A stretch of DNA of 36,804 nucleotides from Trueperaceae bacterium (lineage in GTDB: Bacteria > Deinococcota > Deinococci > Deinococcales > Trueperaceae), in NCBI GenBank assembly GCA_007130355.1, contig SLSQ01000061.1:1-36804 (forward strand). The letters are read 5' to 3'. Shown in pieces: positions 8,255-15,995 of this stretch. Each line of letters begins with the position of its first letter. Positions within the stretch are counted from its first letter, which is position 1. A model generated the notes under the pieces. The model worked only from the letters and a program-made list of their open reading frames with translations, made no database searches and was not told the origin of the DNA. A program made the translations under genes and the position numbers.

Positions 8255-9172
8255 GTGTTCGCCTACCTGACCCGTCGCCTGCTGCTCAGCGTCGCCGTGC
8301 TGTTCGGCCTCTCGCTGCTGGTGTTCGCGATGGTGAACCTCTCCGGCGATCCGGTCCGGTTGCTCCTCCCGCCCGAGACCTCCGCGGCCGAGGTGGCGCG
8401 CTTCCGGACCGCGATGGGGCTCGACGATCCGCTCCCCGTGCGGTACGTCCGCTTCCTGTCCCACGCCGTGCGGCTCGACTTCGGCGCCTCGATCCAGCTT
8501 CGCGATCCGGCGCTCGAGCTGGTGGCGCAGCGACTGCCCGCCACCCTCGCCCTCGCCGGTCTGGCGGTCGCCGCCGCCGTCCTGATCGGCGTGCCGCTCG
8601 GCGTGCTCACCGCACTGCGCCGGAACACGCCCTGGGACACGGTCATCACCTCGCTGGCGTTGGTCGGCCAGTCGACGCCGGTGTTCTGGGTTGGGGTGAT
8701 GAGCATCCTGCTGTTCGCGGTCGAGCTGCGCTGGCTGCCGTCGTCCGGTTCGGGCACCTGGCGGCACCTGGTCCTGCCGGTCGGCACCCTCACGCTCTTC
8801 CTGCTCGGGGGGCTGGTACGCGTCACCCGTACGAGCATGCTCGAAGTGCTCGACCGTCCGTACGTCCGCACCGCCACCTCGAAGGGACAGTTGAGGCGGG
8901 TCGTGGTCTGGAAGCACGCCTTCCGCAACGCGATGATCCCGGTCGTGACGCAGATCGGCCTGCAGATGCGGTTCGTCATCGGAGGCAGCGTGATCACGGA
9001 ACAGGTGTTCGCCTATCCGGGCCTCGGTCGGCTGCTGGTGAACGCCGTCTACGCGCGCGACTACCCGATCGTCGAGGCGGGCGTGTTCCTCGTCGCCCTC
9101 ATCCTGATCGCGGTGAACACGCTGGTCGACCTTTCGTACGCCTGGCTCAACCCGAAGGTGAGCATCGCGTGA
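8255..9172 (+). CDS. peptide ABC transporter permease, DppB-like
   Basis: 305-residue inner-membrane subunit of a peptide-type (family 5) ABC importer. Six membrane segments are recognisable, starting with LLLSVAVLFGLSLLVFAMV; the large loop after helix 1 carries the usual MGLDDPLPVRY. The cytoplasmic coupling (EAA) region is present as YVRTATSKGQLRRVVVWKHA followed by FRNAMIP, and the C-terminal part has the family's EQVFAYPGLGRL. The GTG start follows a TAGGCT -10 box by 7 nt. Its stop overlaps the start of the second permease by 4 nt. It should heterodimerise with the next gene product to form the channel for the divergently encoded binding protein. Confidence 0.94.
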   Translation: MFAYLTRRLLLSVAVLFGLSLLVFAMVNLSGDPVRLLLPPETSAAEVARFRTAMGLDDPLPVRYVRFLSHAVRLDFGASIQLRDPALELVAQRLPATLALAGLAVAAAVLIGVPLGVLTALRRNTPWDTVITSLALVGQSTPVFWVGVMSILLFAVELRWLPSSGSGTWRHLVLPVGTLTLFLLGGLVRVTRTSMLEVLDRPYVRTATSKGQLRRVVVWKHAFRNAMIPVVTQIGLQMRFVIGGSVITEQVFAYPGLGRLLVNAVYARDYPIVEAGVFLVALILIAVNTLVDLSYAWLNPKVSIA

Positions 9173-10005
9173 GGGGTCGGACGCTGCAGCGCTGGTGGCG
9201 CAACCCCCGCACCAAGGCGGCGCTCGTGGTGCTGGTCCCGGTGCTCGCGGCCGCCCTGCTCGCGCCGCTCTACCCGGTCTCGCCGACGGCGCAGGACCTG
9301 CGCGCCACCCTCGCGCCGCCCGGCACCACCTCCGCTTCGGGCGCGTTCTACCTGCTCGGCACCGACGAGCTCGGGCGCGACCTGACCGCCCGCCTGCTGC
9401 ACGGCCTGCGCGCGTCGGTCCTGGTGGGCGCCGCGGCGCTCTCGATCGCGGTCGTGGTGGGCACCACGCTCGGACTGCTCGCCGGCTGGTTCGGCGGCGC
9501 CGTCGACTCGGTCGTGACCGGCGCGACCGAGACGCTGATGACGCTTCCCTTCATCCTGCTCGCGATCGCGGTGATCGGCGCGCTCGGCGCCTCGACGACG
9601 GTGCTGATCCTCACGCTGGGCCTGACCGGCTGGGTGTCGTTCGCGAAGCTGGTGCGGGCCAAGACGTTCGAACTGCGCAACGAGGAGTTCGTCCAGGCGG
9701 CGCACGCCCTCGGCGTCCGCACGCCCGGCAAGCTGGTCCGGCACGTGCTCCCGAACGTCGCGCCGCTGATGCTCGTCGACGGCACGCTGCAGTTCGGCGC
9801 GCTGGTCCTGGCCGAGGCCGGCCTCAGCTTCCTCGGGCTGGGCGTCCCCCCGCCGACCCCGACCCTCGGCGGGATCCTCGCCGGCGGGCAGGTGTTCCTC
9901 GCCGTCGCCTGGTGGATCGCCACCCTGCCCGGGCTGACGCTGCTCGTGCTGGTCCTCGCGATCAACGTGCTGGGCGACACGCTGCGCGACGCGGCGGCTC
10001 CGTGA
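9169..10005 (+). CDS. peptide ABC transporter permease, DppC-like
   Basis: 278-residue second permease. DppC-type features: short N-terminal cytoplasmic arm and first helix (AALVVLVPVLAAALLAPLY), the loop motif LLGTDELGRDLTARLLHG, GLLAGWFGG, and the coupling region EEFVQAAHALGVRTPGKLVR followed by HVLPNV. The end, LSFLGLGVPPPTPTLGGIL, is family-typical. The GTG start lies in GTGA with the upstream stop, showing translational coupling. No ATPase genes follow; the next gene has its own promoter. The importer must therefore borrow ATPases encoded elsewhere. Confidence 0.94.
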   Translation: MRGRTLQRWWRNPRTKAALVVLVPVLAAALLAPLYPVSPTAQDLRATLAPPGTTSASGAFYLLGTDELGRDLTARLLHGLRASVLVGAAALSIAVVVGTTLGLLAGWFGGAVDSVVTGATETLMTLPFILLAIAVIGALGASTTVLILTLGLTGWVSFAKLVRAKTFELRNEEFVQAAHALGVRTPGKLVRHVLPNVAPLMLVDGTLQFGALVLAEAGLSFLGLGVPPPTPTLGGILAGGQVFLAVAWWIATLPGLTLLVLVLAINVLGDTLRDAAAP

Positions 10006-10044
10006 CCCCACCAGGCGCCGTGCGCGCGCCGACGGCGGCCCGCT

Positions 10045-10053
10045 TGCTACGCT
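10045..10053 (+). promoter_or_regulatory. extended -10 (TGCTACGCT) of serine hydrolase gene
   Basis: TGn-TACGCT extended -10 element, 53 nt upstream of the GTG start. The leader would be about 45 nt and contains a strong GAGGAGGT ribosome binding site (10093-10100). The preceding 10006-10044 shows nothing else. Confidence 0.45.
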
Positions 10054-10106
10054 CGGCCCCGAACCGCGTTCGGCCGGCACGGCCGCACGCGCGAGGAGGT
10101 CGTTCG

Positions 10107-12011
10107 GTGCCGGGTCCACGCCGCTTCACCCGTTCCTTCTGCGCCGCCTTGCTGGCGGCGCTCTTCGCGTTCGCGACCGGCGCCGTCGCCCAGGGTGACG
10201 CCGCCCGCGTCGCGGCCACCGTCGACGCCGAGGCCGCCCGCCTGCTCGACGCCCACGACGTGACGGGCGCGGCCGTGGCGGTCGTGATGGACGGGGAGAT
10301 CGTGCATGCCGCCGGGTACGGCGTCGCCGACGCCGAGTCGGGCCGGGCGGTCGGGGCCGACACCGCCTTCTCGATCGGATCGGTCACGAAGATCCTGACC
10401 TTCGCGGCGCTCGCGACGCGGATCGAGGACGGCGACGTGGACCGCGACGCACCGGTCGTGCGGTACCTCGACCTGCCGCTCCCGGGCGAGGATCCGGAGG
10501 CGATCCGGATTCGCCACCTGTTCGCGCACGACGCGGGGTTCGAGGACCGGCCCTTGATCGGGCTCCTGGCCCTCGACGAGGAGCGGCTCCGGCCGCTGCG
10601 CGAGGAGCTCGAGGCGACCACGCCCGCGCTGCAGCGTCCGGTCGGCAGCGAACCGACGTACAGCAACTGGGGCGCCGCGTTGGCGGGGCTGGTGGTCGAG
10701 GAAACGTCCGGTACGGCGTTCGACGCCTACGTCCAGGAGCGGATCCTGGATCCGCTGGGGATGCGGGCGACCTCGCTGCGGCAGCCGCCCGCCGGTCCGG
10801 ACCTGGCCCATCCCCACGTCCCGACCGACGACGGCTTCGCGCGCGTCGCGACGGAACTGGTGCCGCTCGTGCCGGCCGGCGGTGCGACCGCCGGCGCGCG
10901 CGACCTGGCGCGCTTCGCGGCCGCCCTCCTCAACGACGGGGCGGCGCCCGAGGCGCTCGGCGGCGGTCGGATCCTGAGTCCACCGTCCACCGCCACGATG
11001 CTCGAACCGCTCCACATGCATCCGGACGGCGTCTCGGGGGTGGCGCACGGCCTCTGGATCTCCGAGTCGTTCGGGATGCGCACGGTGCACCACCTGGGCG
11101 ACACGCTCGCCTCCCACGCCCTCTGGCTGCTGGTTCCGGAACGGGACGCGGCGCTGGTGGTGCTGACGAACGCCACCACCGGCGGCGCCTTCCGGGAGGA
11201 GTTGCGCGTGACGTTCCTGCGGGCGCTGGCGGGCGACGCGGCGGACGACCCGGTCGCCGCGATCGCGGCCGACGCCGACCCGGTCGCCACCGACGCCGAG
11301 AGCTACGCCGACCTGTACGGTTCCTCGCGCCGCAGCGACGCCACCGTCGGCAAGCTCCTCGCGGTGCTCAGCGGGCTGCTGCCGGTCCTCGCGGACGGGG
11401 ACGATGTGCTGATGCCGCTGCCGACCGGAGAACTGACCCGCTTCGAGGCGGCCGGGGCCGACCTGTTCGTCGAGCCGGTCTCCGGAGGGCGGGCGACGTT
11501 CGTGCGGGAGGGCGGCGAGGTGGTCGCGCTGCACCTGTCCGACGCCCCGATGTTCGTCCATCGTCCGCTCCGGGGCCTCGACGCGCCGACCACCTTCCTG
11601 GCGGTGCTCGGCGTCGCCTTCCTGGCGTCGCTGGTGGTGGTGATCTTCTGGCCGATCGGCCTGCGGCGCTACCGCCGCCGCACCGGCGAGCTGCCCGGCG
11701 GTCCGCGCTGGGTCCGGACCACGGCGCAGGCGACCGCGACGCTGGTCGTGCTGTTCGGCGCGTCGCTGATCCTGGTCGGGCTGGCCCCGCTGGCGCTGGT
11801 CTACGGGCTCACGCTGCCGATGGCGTCGGTGCTCGTGCTCGGCTCGGTGCTGCTGCTGGCGACGCCGCTCACGGCCCTCGCGACCGGCTACGCCCTCTGG
11901 CGCAGCGCCGGGCGGCCGGCGGACCGGGGCTGGTCGCTGCTCGCTGCCGTGTCGGCCGTATCGCTCGCGATCCAGATCGTGCACTGGAACCTGTTCGGCT
12001 TCCACCTCTGA
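10107..12011 (+). CDS. secreted beta-lactamase-fold serine hydrolase with C-terminal membrane domain
   Basis: 634-residue protein. A signal peptide (about 1-29, ending ATGAVAQ) precedes a serine beta-lactamase/penicillin-binding-protein fold (PF00144-type; about 35-390). SxxK is Ser92-Lys95 (SVTK), the Tyr-x-Asn motif is Tyr185-Ser-Asn187, and HLGDT probably serves as the third H/K-x-G box. A soluble tail (about 395-480) leads to four hydrophobic helices (about 492-630). The start GTG is set by GAGGAGGT 6 nt upstream and by the signal peptide. Homologues of this architecture act as D-aminopeptidases, carboxypeptidases, esterases or have unknown roles; true beta-lactam hydrolysis is unlikely to be the main job. 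Its place beside a peptide importer and peptidase is suggestive of peptide or D-peptide metabolism but has no further support. Confidence 0.9.
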   Translation: MPGPRRFTRSFCAALLAALFAFATGAVAQGDAARVAATVDAEAARLLDAHDVTGAAVAVVMDGEIVHAAGYGVADAESGRAVGADTAFSIGSVTKILTFAALATRIEDGDVDRDAPVVRYLDLPLPGEDPEAIRIRHLFAHDAGFEDRPLIGLLALDEERLRPLREELEATTPALQRPVGSEPTYSNWGAALAGLVVEETSGTAFDAYVQERILDPLGMRATSLRQPPAGPDLAHPHVPTDDGFARVATELVPLVPAGGATAGARDLARFAAALLNDGAAPEALGGGRILSPPSTATMLEPLHMHPDGVSGVAHGLWISESFGMRTVHHLGDTLASHALWLLVPERDAALVVLTNATTGGAFREELRVTFLRALAGDAADDPVAAIAADADPVATDAESYADLYGSSRRSDATVGKLLAVLSGLLPVLADGDDVLMPLPTGELTRFEAAGADLFVEPVSGGRATFVREGGEVVALHLSDAPMFVHRPLRGLDAPTTFLAVLGVAFLASLVVVIFWPIGLRRYRRRTGELPGGPRWVRTTAQATATLVVLFGASLILVGLAPLALVYGLTLPMASVLVLGSVLLLATPLTALATGYALWRSAGRPADRGWSLLAAVSAVSLAIQIVHWNLFGFHL

Positions 12012-12027
12012 CCGCACGCCCGTCGAC

Positions 12028-12039
12028 CGCGGATCCGCG
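12028..12039. terminator. short GC palindrome between convergent genes
   Basis: CGCGGATCCGCG, a 12-bp perfect palindrome in the 46-nt spacer between the serine hydrolase stop and the histidine kinase stop. It is a weak candidate: it can only form a tight hairpin and has no T-tract. Confidence 0.25.
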
Positions 12040-12057
12040 TCGCAGCGTGAATGCGGG

Positions 12058-13401
12058 TCACGGCCCGTCCAGGTGCGGGTCGGCCCCGAACGCCCGCTCG
12101 GCGGAGGGCAGGCGTACCTCGAAGATCGCTCCATGGACCCCCGGGCCGCCGCGCGCTTCGGCCCGGACGGTCCCGCCCATGGCATCGACCAGGCGACGGA
12201 CCACCGCCAGCCCAAGACCCGTTCCGCCGCTCCCGGCGACGTAGCGACCGAAGATCGCGTCGCGCGCCGCCGCGTCGAGCCCCGGGCCGTCGTCCTCGAC
12301 CCGCAACGCCACCTCCTCGCCGGCGCGCGCCACGTGGACGCGCACCCCCTCCTCCGCGTCCGCGGCCTTGACCGCGTTGCGCACCAGGTTGCGGACCACC
12401 TGCCGCAGCCGCACCGGATCGATGAGCGCTCGGAGGTCGTCGTCCGCAGCGACCTCGACGCGGACTCCGCCCCAGCCGCCGGCCGCGTCGCGGACCGATT
12501 CGCCCACGTCCCGCACCTCCCAGGCGAGGCGTTCGTCCAGGTCGCCGCGGGCCAGCGTCAACAGATCATTGGAGGCGTGGAGCAGGTCGTCGGCCGCCGC
12601 CTGCGCCGCCTCGAGTCCCCTCCGGTCCGGCTCGGACACCGCCGCGTCGCGCCCTTCCGCCAGGCGCCGCAGCCGGGCCGCGACGACGGTGACCGGGGCC
12701 GCGAGCTCGTGGGCCACGTCCGCAAGCCGTTCCCGCTCGGCGTCGCGCCGCTTCCGGATGCCGTCCAGAGCGCGATTCAGTCCGTCCGCGAGTCGGGCCA
12801 CCTCGTCGTCGGGTCCCCGGTACGCCACCGGCCGAGGATCGGCGGGATCGACGGCGTCGGCCGCCCGCGCCAACGTGCCGAGCGGACGGAGGCCGCGCCG
12901 GACGCTCCAGGCGCCCGCGGCGCCCGACGCGACGATCGTGAGCACGCCGGCGGCGAGCAGCACGCGCCGCAGCGCCTCCCGGTCGCGGTCGGCGGGCCGC
13001 ATCGAGACGGCCACGCGCACGGTGCCGGCGTCGGTGCCGGCGGGCGTGCGCCAGGGGGCCGCCGCGACCGCCCAGCGACCGTCCATGTCGGACAGCGGGC
13101 GCTCCACCACGGCGCCCGGACCCGCCTCCGGCAGGGGCGCCTGCGACGGGCCGGGAAGCCGGACGTTCCCGTCGCGTCCGACGAACTGCAGCCGCACGTC
13201 GCCGACGCTCGCGAGGAAGGCGTCGCCCGGCCGGCCGGCCTCGACGATCTCCTGAGCGCGGCGCGCCTCCCGCTCCGCCGTCTCGCGCGCCTGCCGCTCC
13301 AGGAAGGCGCCGAACGCCGCGTCCGTCGCCACGCCGAACGCCGCGACGGTGACGGCGACGCCGCCCACCACCCAGGCCGTGAGCCGGTCCCTCAGCAGCA
13401 C
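12058..13401 (-). CDS. membrane sensor histidine kinase
   Basis: 447-residue transmembrane kinase, partner of the response regulator 10 nt upstream. It has an N-terminal helix (about 9-30), an extracytoplasmic region (about 31-145), a second helix (about 146-166), HAMP (about 167-220), and HisKA with phospho-acceptor His231 in DVAHELAAPV. The HATPase domain has an N-box NLVRNAVKAA, G1 box DDGPGLD, and F/G2 boxes IFGRYVAGSGGTGLGL. All kinase boxes are intact. Note the H-box second position is E-L-A-A-P-V rather than the common E-L-R-T-P. The GTG start is the only plausible one after the regulator's stop. The ligand sensed by the roughly 115-residue periplasmic part is unknown; the operon's leading gene encodes an exported acidic protein that could be its partner. 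Confidence 0.94.
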   Translation of the reverse strand: MLLRDRLTAWVVGGVAVTVAAFGVATDAAFGAFLERQARETAEREARRAQEIVEAGRPGDAFLASVGDVRLQFVGRDGNVRLPGPSQAPLPEAGPGAVVERPLSDMDGRWAVAAAPWRTPAGTDAGTVRVAVSMRPADRDREALRRVLLAAGVLTIVASGAAGAWSVRRGLRPLGTLARAADAVDPADPRPVAYRGPDDEVARLADGLNRALDGIRKRRDAERERLADVAHELAAPVTVVAARLRRLAEGRDAAVSEPDRRGLEAAQAAADDLLHASNDLLTLARGDLDERLAWEVRDVGESVRDAAGGWGGVRVEVAADDDLRALIDPVRLRQVVRNLVRNAVKAADAEEGVRVHVARAGEEVALRVEDDGPGLDAAARDAIFGRYVAGSGGTGLGLAVVRRLVDAMGGTVRAEARGGPGVHGAIFEVRLPSAERAFGADPHLDGP

Positions 13402-13411
13402 CGCGACCCGC

Positions 13412-14071
13412 TCACGCGACCGTGTAGCCCTTGCCGCGGACCGTTCGGATCGGGTCGTCGGCCCCGAGCCCGCGCAGCTTGCGGCGCAGGCCCGAGACGT
13501 AGACCTGCACCGTGTTCGACCCCGGCAGGTCCGGTCCGTAGAGGCGCCGTTCGAGCTCGTCGACCGAGAAGACCCGACCGGGGTGCGCCAGCAAGCGGTG
13601 CAGGACCTCCCCCTCCCGTTCGGGCAGCACGACGGCCCCGGCCGGACCGTGCACCGTACGCGTGTCCGGCTCGTACCGGAACGCCCCGTGACGAAGCTCG
13701 GTCGCGCCGGTCCCCTCCCGCAGTTGGGCGTGCACGCGCGCGAGCAGCTCGCGCACGTCGAACGGCTTCACCAGGTAGTCCCGCGCGCCGGCGTACAGCC
13801 CCGCGATCCGGTCGTCGACCTCGCGTCGTGCCGTCAGCATCAGGATCGGCAGGCCGTCGTCGCGCAGGCGCTCCGCGACCTCGAGGCCGTCGACGTCCGG
13901 AAGGTTCAGGTCGAGGAGCACCAGGTCGAAGGCGTGGTCGATCGCCGCTTCCAGTCCGGCCGTGCCGTCCGGGACCGCGCGCACCCCGTACCCGGCCGTC
14001 GTGAGCTCCTGCACGAGAAGTTCGCGTAGGCTGGCGTCGTCCTCGATCAGGAGCAGCTCGCCGCGCGTCAC
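13412..14071 (-). CDS. OmpR/PhoB-family response regulator
   Basis: 219-residue regulator: receiver domain (about 5-118) with acidic pocket Glu10/Asp11/Asp12, phospho-acceptor Asp54 (LLDLNLP), switch Thr80 and Lys102 (VKPFD); winged-helix DNA-binding domain (about 125-218) with VYVSGLRRKL as recognition region and the terminal RTVRGKGYTVA. The GTG start overlaps the stop of the acidic secreted protein gene (GTGA). It is phosphorylated by the downstream kinase and should bind tandem 6-nt half-sites. Two such sites (CTTCAG-N5-CTTCAG type) lie in the divergent promoter region at 14939-15007, so autoregulation plus control of the 15121 gene is likely. Confidence 0.95.
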   Translation of the reverse strand: MTRGELLLIEDDASLRELLVQELTTAGYGVRAVPDGTAGLEAAIDHAFDLVLLDLNLPDVDGLEVAERLRDDGLPILMLTARREVDDRIAGLYAGARDYLVKPFDVRELLARVHAQLREGTGATELRHGAFRYEPDTRTVHGPAGAVVLPEREGEVLHRLLAHPGRVFSVDELERRLYGPDLPGSNTVQVYVSGLRRKLRGLGADDPIRTVRGKGYTVA

Positions 14072-14841
14072 GGGAGACCCGGCAGGTCCGGGAGCGGATC
14101 TTCGGCGTCCTCTTCGGGGTCCTCTTCGTCGACCGCTTCGTCCTCAGCTTCGTCGTCCGCGTCGGCGTCCGACGCGTCGTCCGGGTCCTCGTCGGCGTCG
14201 GGGTCCCCGAACAGCGGGCCCGCGTCCGGCCGGTCGATCTCCGGCAGGCGCGGAGGGAGCGGCAGGCGCGGATCGTCGTCCGGTGCGACGTCCGGGTCGG
14301 GGACGTCGGCGTCGGGCGCGTCGGGGTCCGGGCCGCCCGGTTCCCCGTCGACGTCCGGTTCGGCTCGGGCCCGGTCGGCGTCGTCCGACGGAGCGACGAG
14401 GCTCGCCTCCGCGCCGTCCACGGCGACCCAGAGCCCACGTCCGCCCGTCGCGAGCAGGTCGGCCAGATCGGCTCCGTTCGCCGGTCCCTCGTCCGGCTCC
14501 CCCGTCCCCTCCTCCTCGGGCAGGTCGGCCCCGGAGACGAGGAGGCGACCGGCGCGCCACGCGGCGCGGTACGTCGTCGACGAGCCGTCCGGGGCGATCA
14601 GCACGATCCGCAGCTCCTGGGCGGGACCCTGAAGCTCGAGCCGCACGCCGTCGGCGTCGACCGTTCCGAAACCGACGAAGCGCTGGCCCCCCGCGTCGGT
14701 GGCCAGGAGCTCGCTGCCGGGCTCGGGGTCGAACGCCTGGGCCGATGCCCACGGGAGCCCCGCCGCGACGGCGAGGGCGACGCACGTGCGCGCGAGGTTC
14801 GCCGCGCACGCGCGCACGTCGATTCGAACCCGTTCGTGCAC
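14068..14841 (-). CDS. secreted protein with acidic low-complexity tail, unknown function
   Basis: 257-residue protein not recognised as a named family. A signal peptide spans about 1-35 (hydrophobic LARTCVALAVAAGLPWASAQA). A folded part (about 36-150) contains strands such as RLELQGPAQELRIVLIAPDG. Residues about 165-257 are an Asp/Glu/Pro-rich tail of strongly negative charge (for example DPDADEDPDDASDAD) that could bind cations or basic peptides. The GTG start at 14841-14839 is chosen over upstream in-frame ATGs because GGAGG lies 6 nt before it. It is the first gene of the operon with the response regulator (4-nt overlap) and kinase, which suggests it modulates or is an output of that system. 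Confidence 0.75.
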   Translation of the reverse strand: MHERVRIDVRACAANLARTCVALAVAAGLPWASAQAFDPEPGSELLATDAGGQRFVGFGTVDADGVRLELQGPAQELRIVLIAPDGSSTTYRAAWRAGRLLVSGADLPEEEGTGEPDEGPANGADLADLLATGGRGLWVAVDGAEASLVAPSDDADRARAEPDVDGEPGGPDPDAPDADVPDPDVAPDDDPRLPLPPRLPEIDRPDAGPLFGDPDADEDPDDASDADADDEAEDEAVDEEDPEEDAEDPLPDLPGLP

Positions 14842-14938
14842 GCTGCGCCTCCGTTCCCGAGTCCTCATCGTCCCGGACGGTCCGCGTACCGCCCGGCCCA
14901 CGCCGGAACCCGTGTCCGGATCATTGCACCACGATCGG

Positions 14939-14955
14939 CTGAAGGGCTCCTGAAC
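14939..14955 (-). promoter_or_regulatory. tandem response-regulator box (GTTCAG-N5-CTTCAG)
   Basis: On the minus strand GTTCAG-GAGCC-CTTCAG: two near-identical half-sites with an 11-nt period, the geometry used by OmpR-family dimers. A possible extended -10 (TGC-AATGAT) lies 13 nt downstream on the minus strand, toward the acidic protein-regulator-kinase operon. Confidence 0.6.
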
Positions 14956-14990
14956 CCCGTCGGGCGAAGGCGGCGCGACCCACCCGCGCC

Positions 14991-15007
14991 CTTCAGCGAC
15001 GCTTCAG
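14991..15007 (+). promoter_or_regulatory. tandem response-regulator box (CTTCAG-N5-CTTCAG)
   Basis: CTTCAG-CGACG-CTTCAG, two identical half-sites with an 11-nt period, in inverted orientation to the box at 14939-14955 and 52 nt from it start to start. It faces the secreted-protein gene at 15121. A weak CATCCT lies about 10 nt downstream as possible -10. The rest of the 14842-15120 spacer shows only the AAAGGAG binding site at 15108-15114. Confidence 0.6.
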
Positions 15008-15120
15008 GTCCGACCTCCATCCTGACCCTCGAAGCGCGCCCCGACCGCGTCGGAACGACGACGGTCCGGGTGGCGCTCAGGCCCCGGACGCCGGTCCGGG
15101 CGCCGGAAAGGAGCACGACC

Positions 15121-15885
15121 ATGCGTACGATTCGCACGATGTTCCGACCGATCCTGCTCGCGACCCTCTTCGCGCTGGCGGCCTCGAGCGCCGCCGTCGC
15201 CCAAGAGGCGGAGGGAGCCGCCGAGGCCGCGGCCGACGCGGCAGCGACGGTGACGTTCTACGACGGCTCCGGCGCCGAGCTCGACGCGGGCGCCGACCTC
15301 CGCGCCGCCTTCACCGTCGAGGTGGAGACCGCCGCCGGCGAAACGTACCGCTTCCTCGTCACCCACGCGTCCGACGCGCTCGCCGAGGTCGAGGTCGCGC
15401 TGGGCGAGGCGCGCGAGCGGTCGATCGAGCTGACCGCCGCCATCGACGCGATCGTCCGGTCCGAGGCGAGCGGCAGCGACGCCGACGCCGCGTGGGACGC
15501 GGACGGCCGCTTCGTGACCGAACTCGGTGCGGTCGTCGAGGTCGACGAGACGACCGAGGGGACCACCCGCATCGTCCGCACGCCGTCCGGCGTCACCGTC
15601 ACCGTGCGCACCGAGGAGGACGCCTCGGCCACGGTCGACGTCGACGCGGACGTCGCCCACGGTGACGATCCGGCGGAAGACGTGCGCGGCGACGCCGAGG
15701 CCGGCGGCGACGGCGAAGCCGGCGCAGAAGGCTCCGTCGGCGTCGACGCCGAGGCCGAAGGCGAAGCGCGCGCCGAAGCGGGCGCCGACGGCTCGAGCGA
15801 AGCGCGCGGCGCGGGCGGCGCCCGGGTCGAGATCGAGACCGACATCGGCGTCGGGATCGGCACGGACGACGAGGACGACGAGTAA
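15121..15885 (+). CDS. secreted acidic Ala/Glu-rich protein, unknown function
   Basis: 254-residue exported protein of no recognised family. The signal peptide is about 1-28 (ILLATLFALAASSAAVAQ). A globular part (about 40-180) contains a TVTFYDGSGAELDAG strand pair and helices with SxxELTAAIDAIVRSEA. Residues about 180-240 are low complexity, alternating Asp/Glu with Ala/Gly, and the last residues are DDEDDE. The start ATG is fixed by AAAGGAGC 6 nt upstream. It is divergent from the two-component operon and has a regulator box facing it, so it is a probable target. Like the protein at 14068-14841 it is exported and ends in an acidic tail, though sequence similarity between the two is not evident. 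A cation- or polycation-binding envelope protein is one possibility only. Confidence 0.75.
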   Translation: MRTIRTMFRPILLATLFALAASSAAVAQEAEGAAEAAADAAATVTFYDGSGAELDAGADLRAAFTVEVETAAGETYRFLVTHASDALAEVEVALGEARERSIELTAAIDAIVRSEASGSDADAAWDADGRFVTELGAVVEVDETTEGTTRIVRTPSGVTVTVRTEEDASATVDVDADVAHGDDPAEDVRGDAEAGGDGEAGAEGSVGVDAEAEGEARAEAGADGSSEARGAGGARVEIETDIGVGIGTDDEDDE

Positions 15886-15917
15886 CGGCGGTCGGCGACG
15901 ACCCACGCCATAAGCTT

Positions 15918-15947
15918 CGTCGGGAGCGGCTTCGGCCGCTCCCGACG
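15918..15947 (+). terminator. strong hairpin with TTCG tetraloop
   Basis: A perfect 13-bp stem (CGTCGGGAGCGGC / GCCGCTCCCGACG) closed by a TTCG loop, 33 nt after the stop of the secreted acidic protein gene. It is the most stable hairpin in the window. It has no T-tract, as with the other terminators here. Confidence 0.75.
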
Positions 15948-15966
15948 CTCGTGTCGCTCCGAAGCG

Positions 15967-15995
15967 CGGGACGCGACCGTCGAGGTCGCGTCCCG
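15967..15995 (-). terminator. hairpin directly after antiporter stop
   Basis: A perfect 12-bp stem CGGGACGCGACC / GGTCGCGTCCCG with a 5-nt loop. In the minus direction it starts immediately after the antiporter's TGA (15998-15996). Together with 15918-15947 it gives each convergent gene its own terminator. Confidence 0.7.

Noticed and set aside
10107..12011. Antibiotic-resistance beta-lactamase
   Set aside because: SxxK and YxN are shared by many D-aminopeptidases and esterases of the fold; the membrane tail and chromosomal context do not suggest a resistance enzyme.
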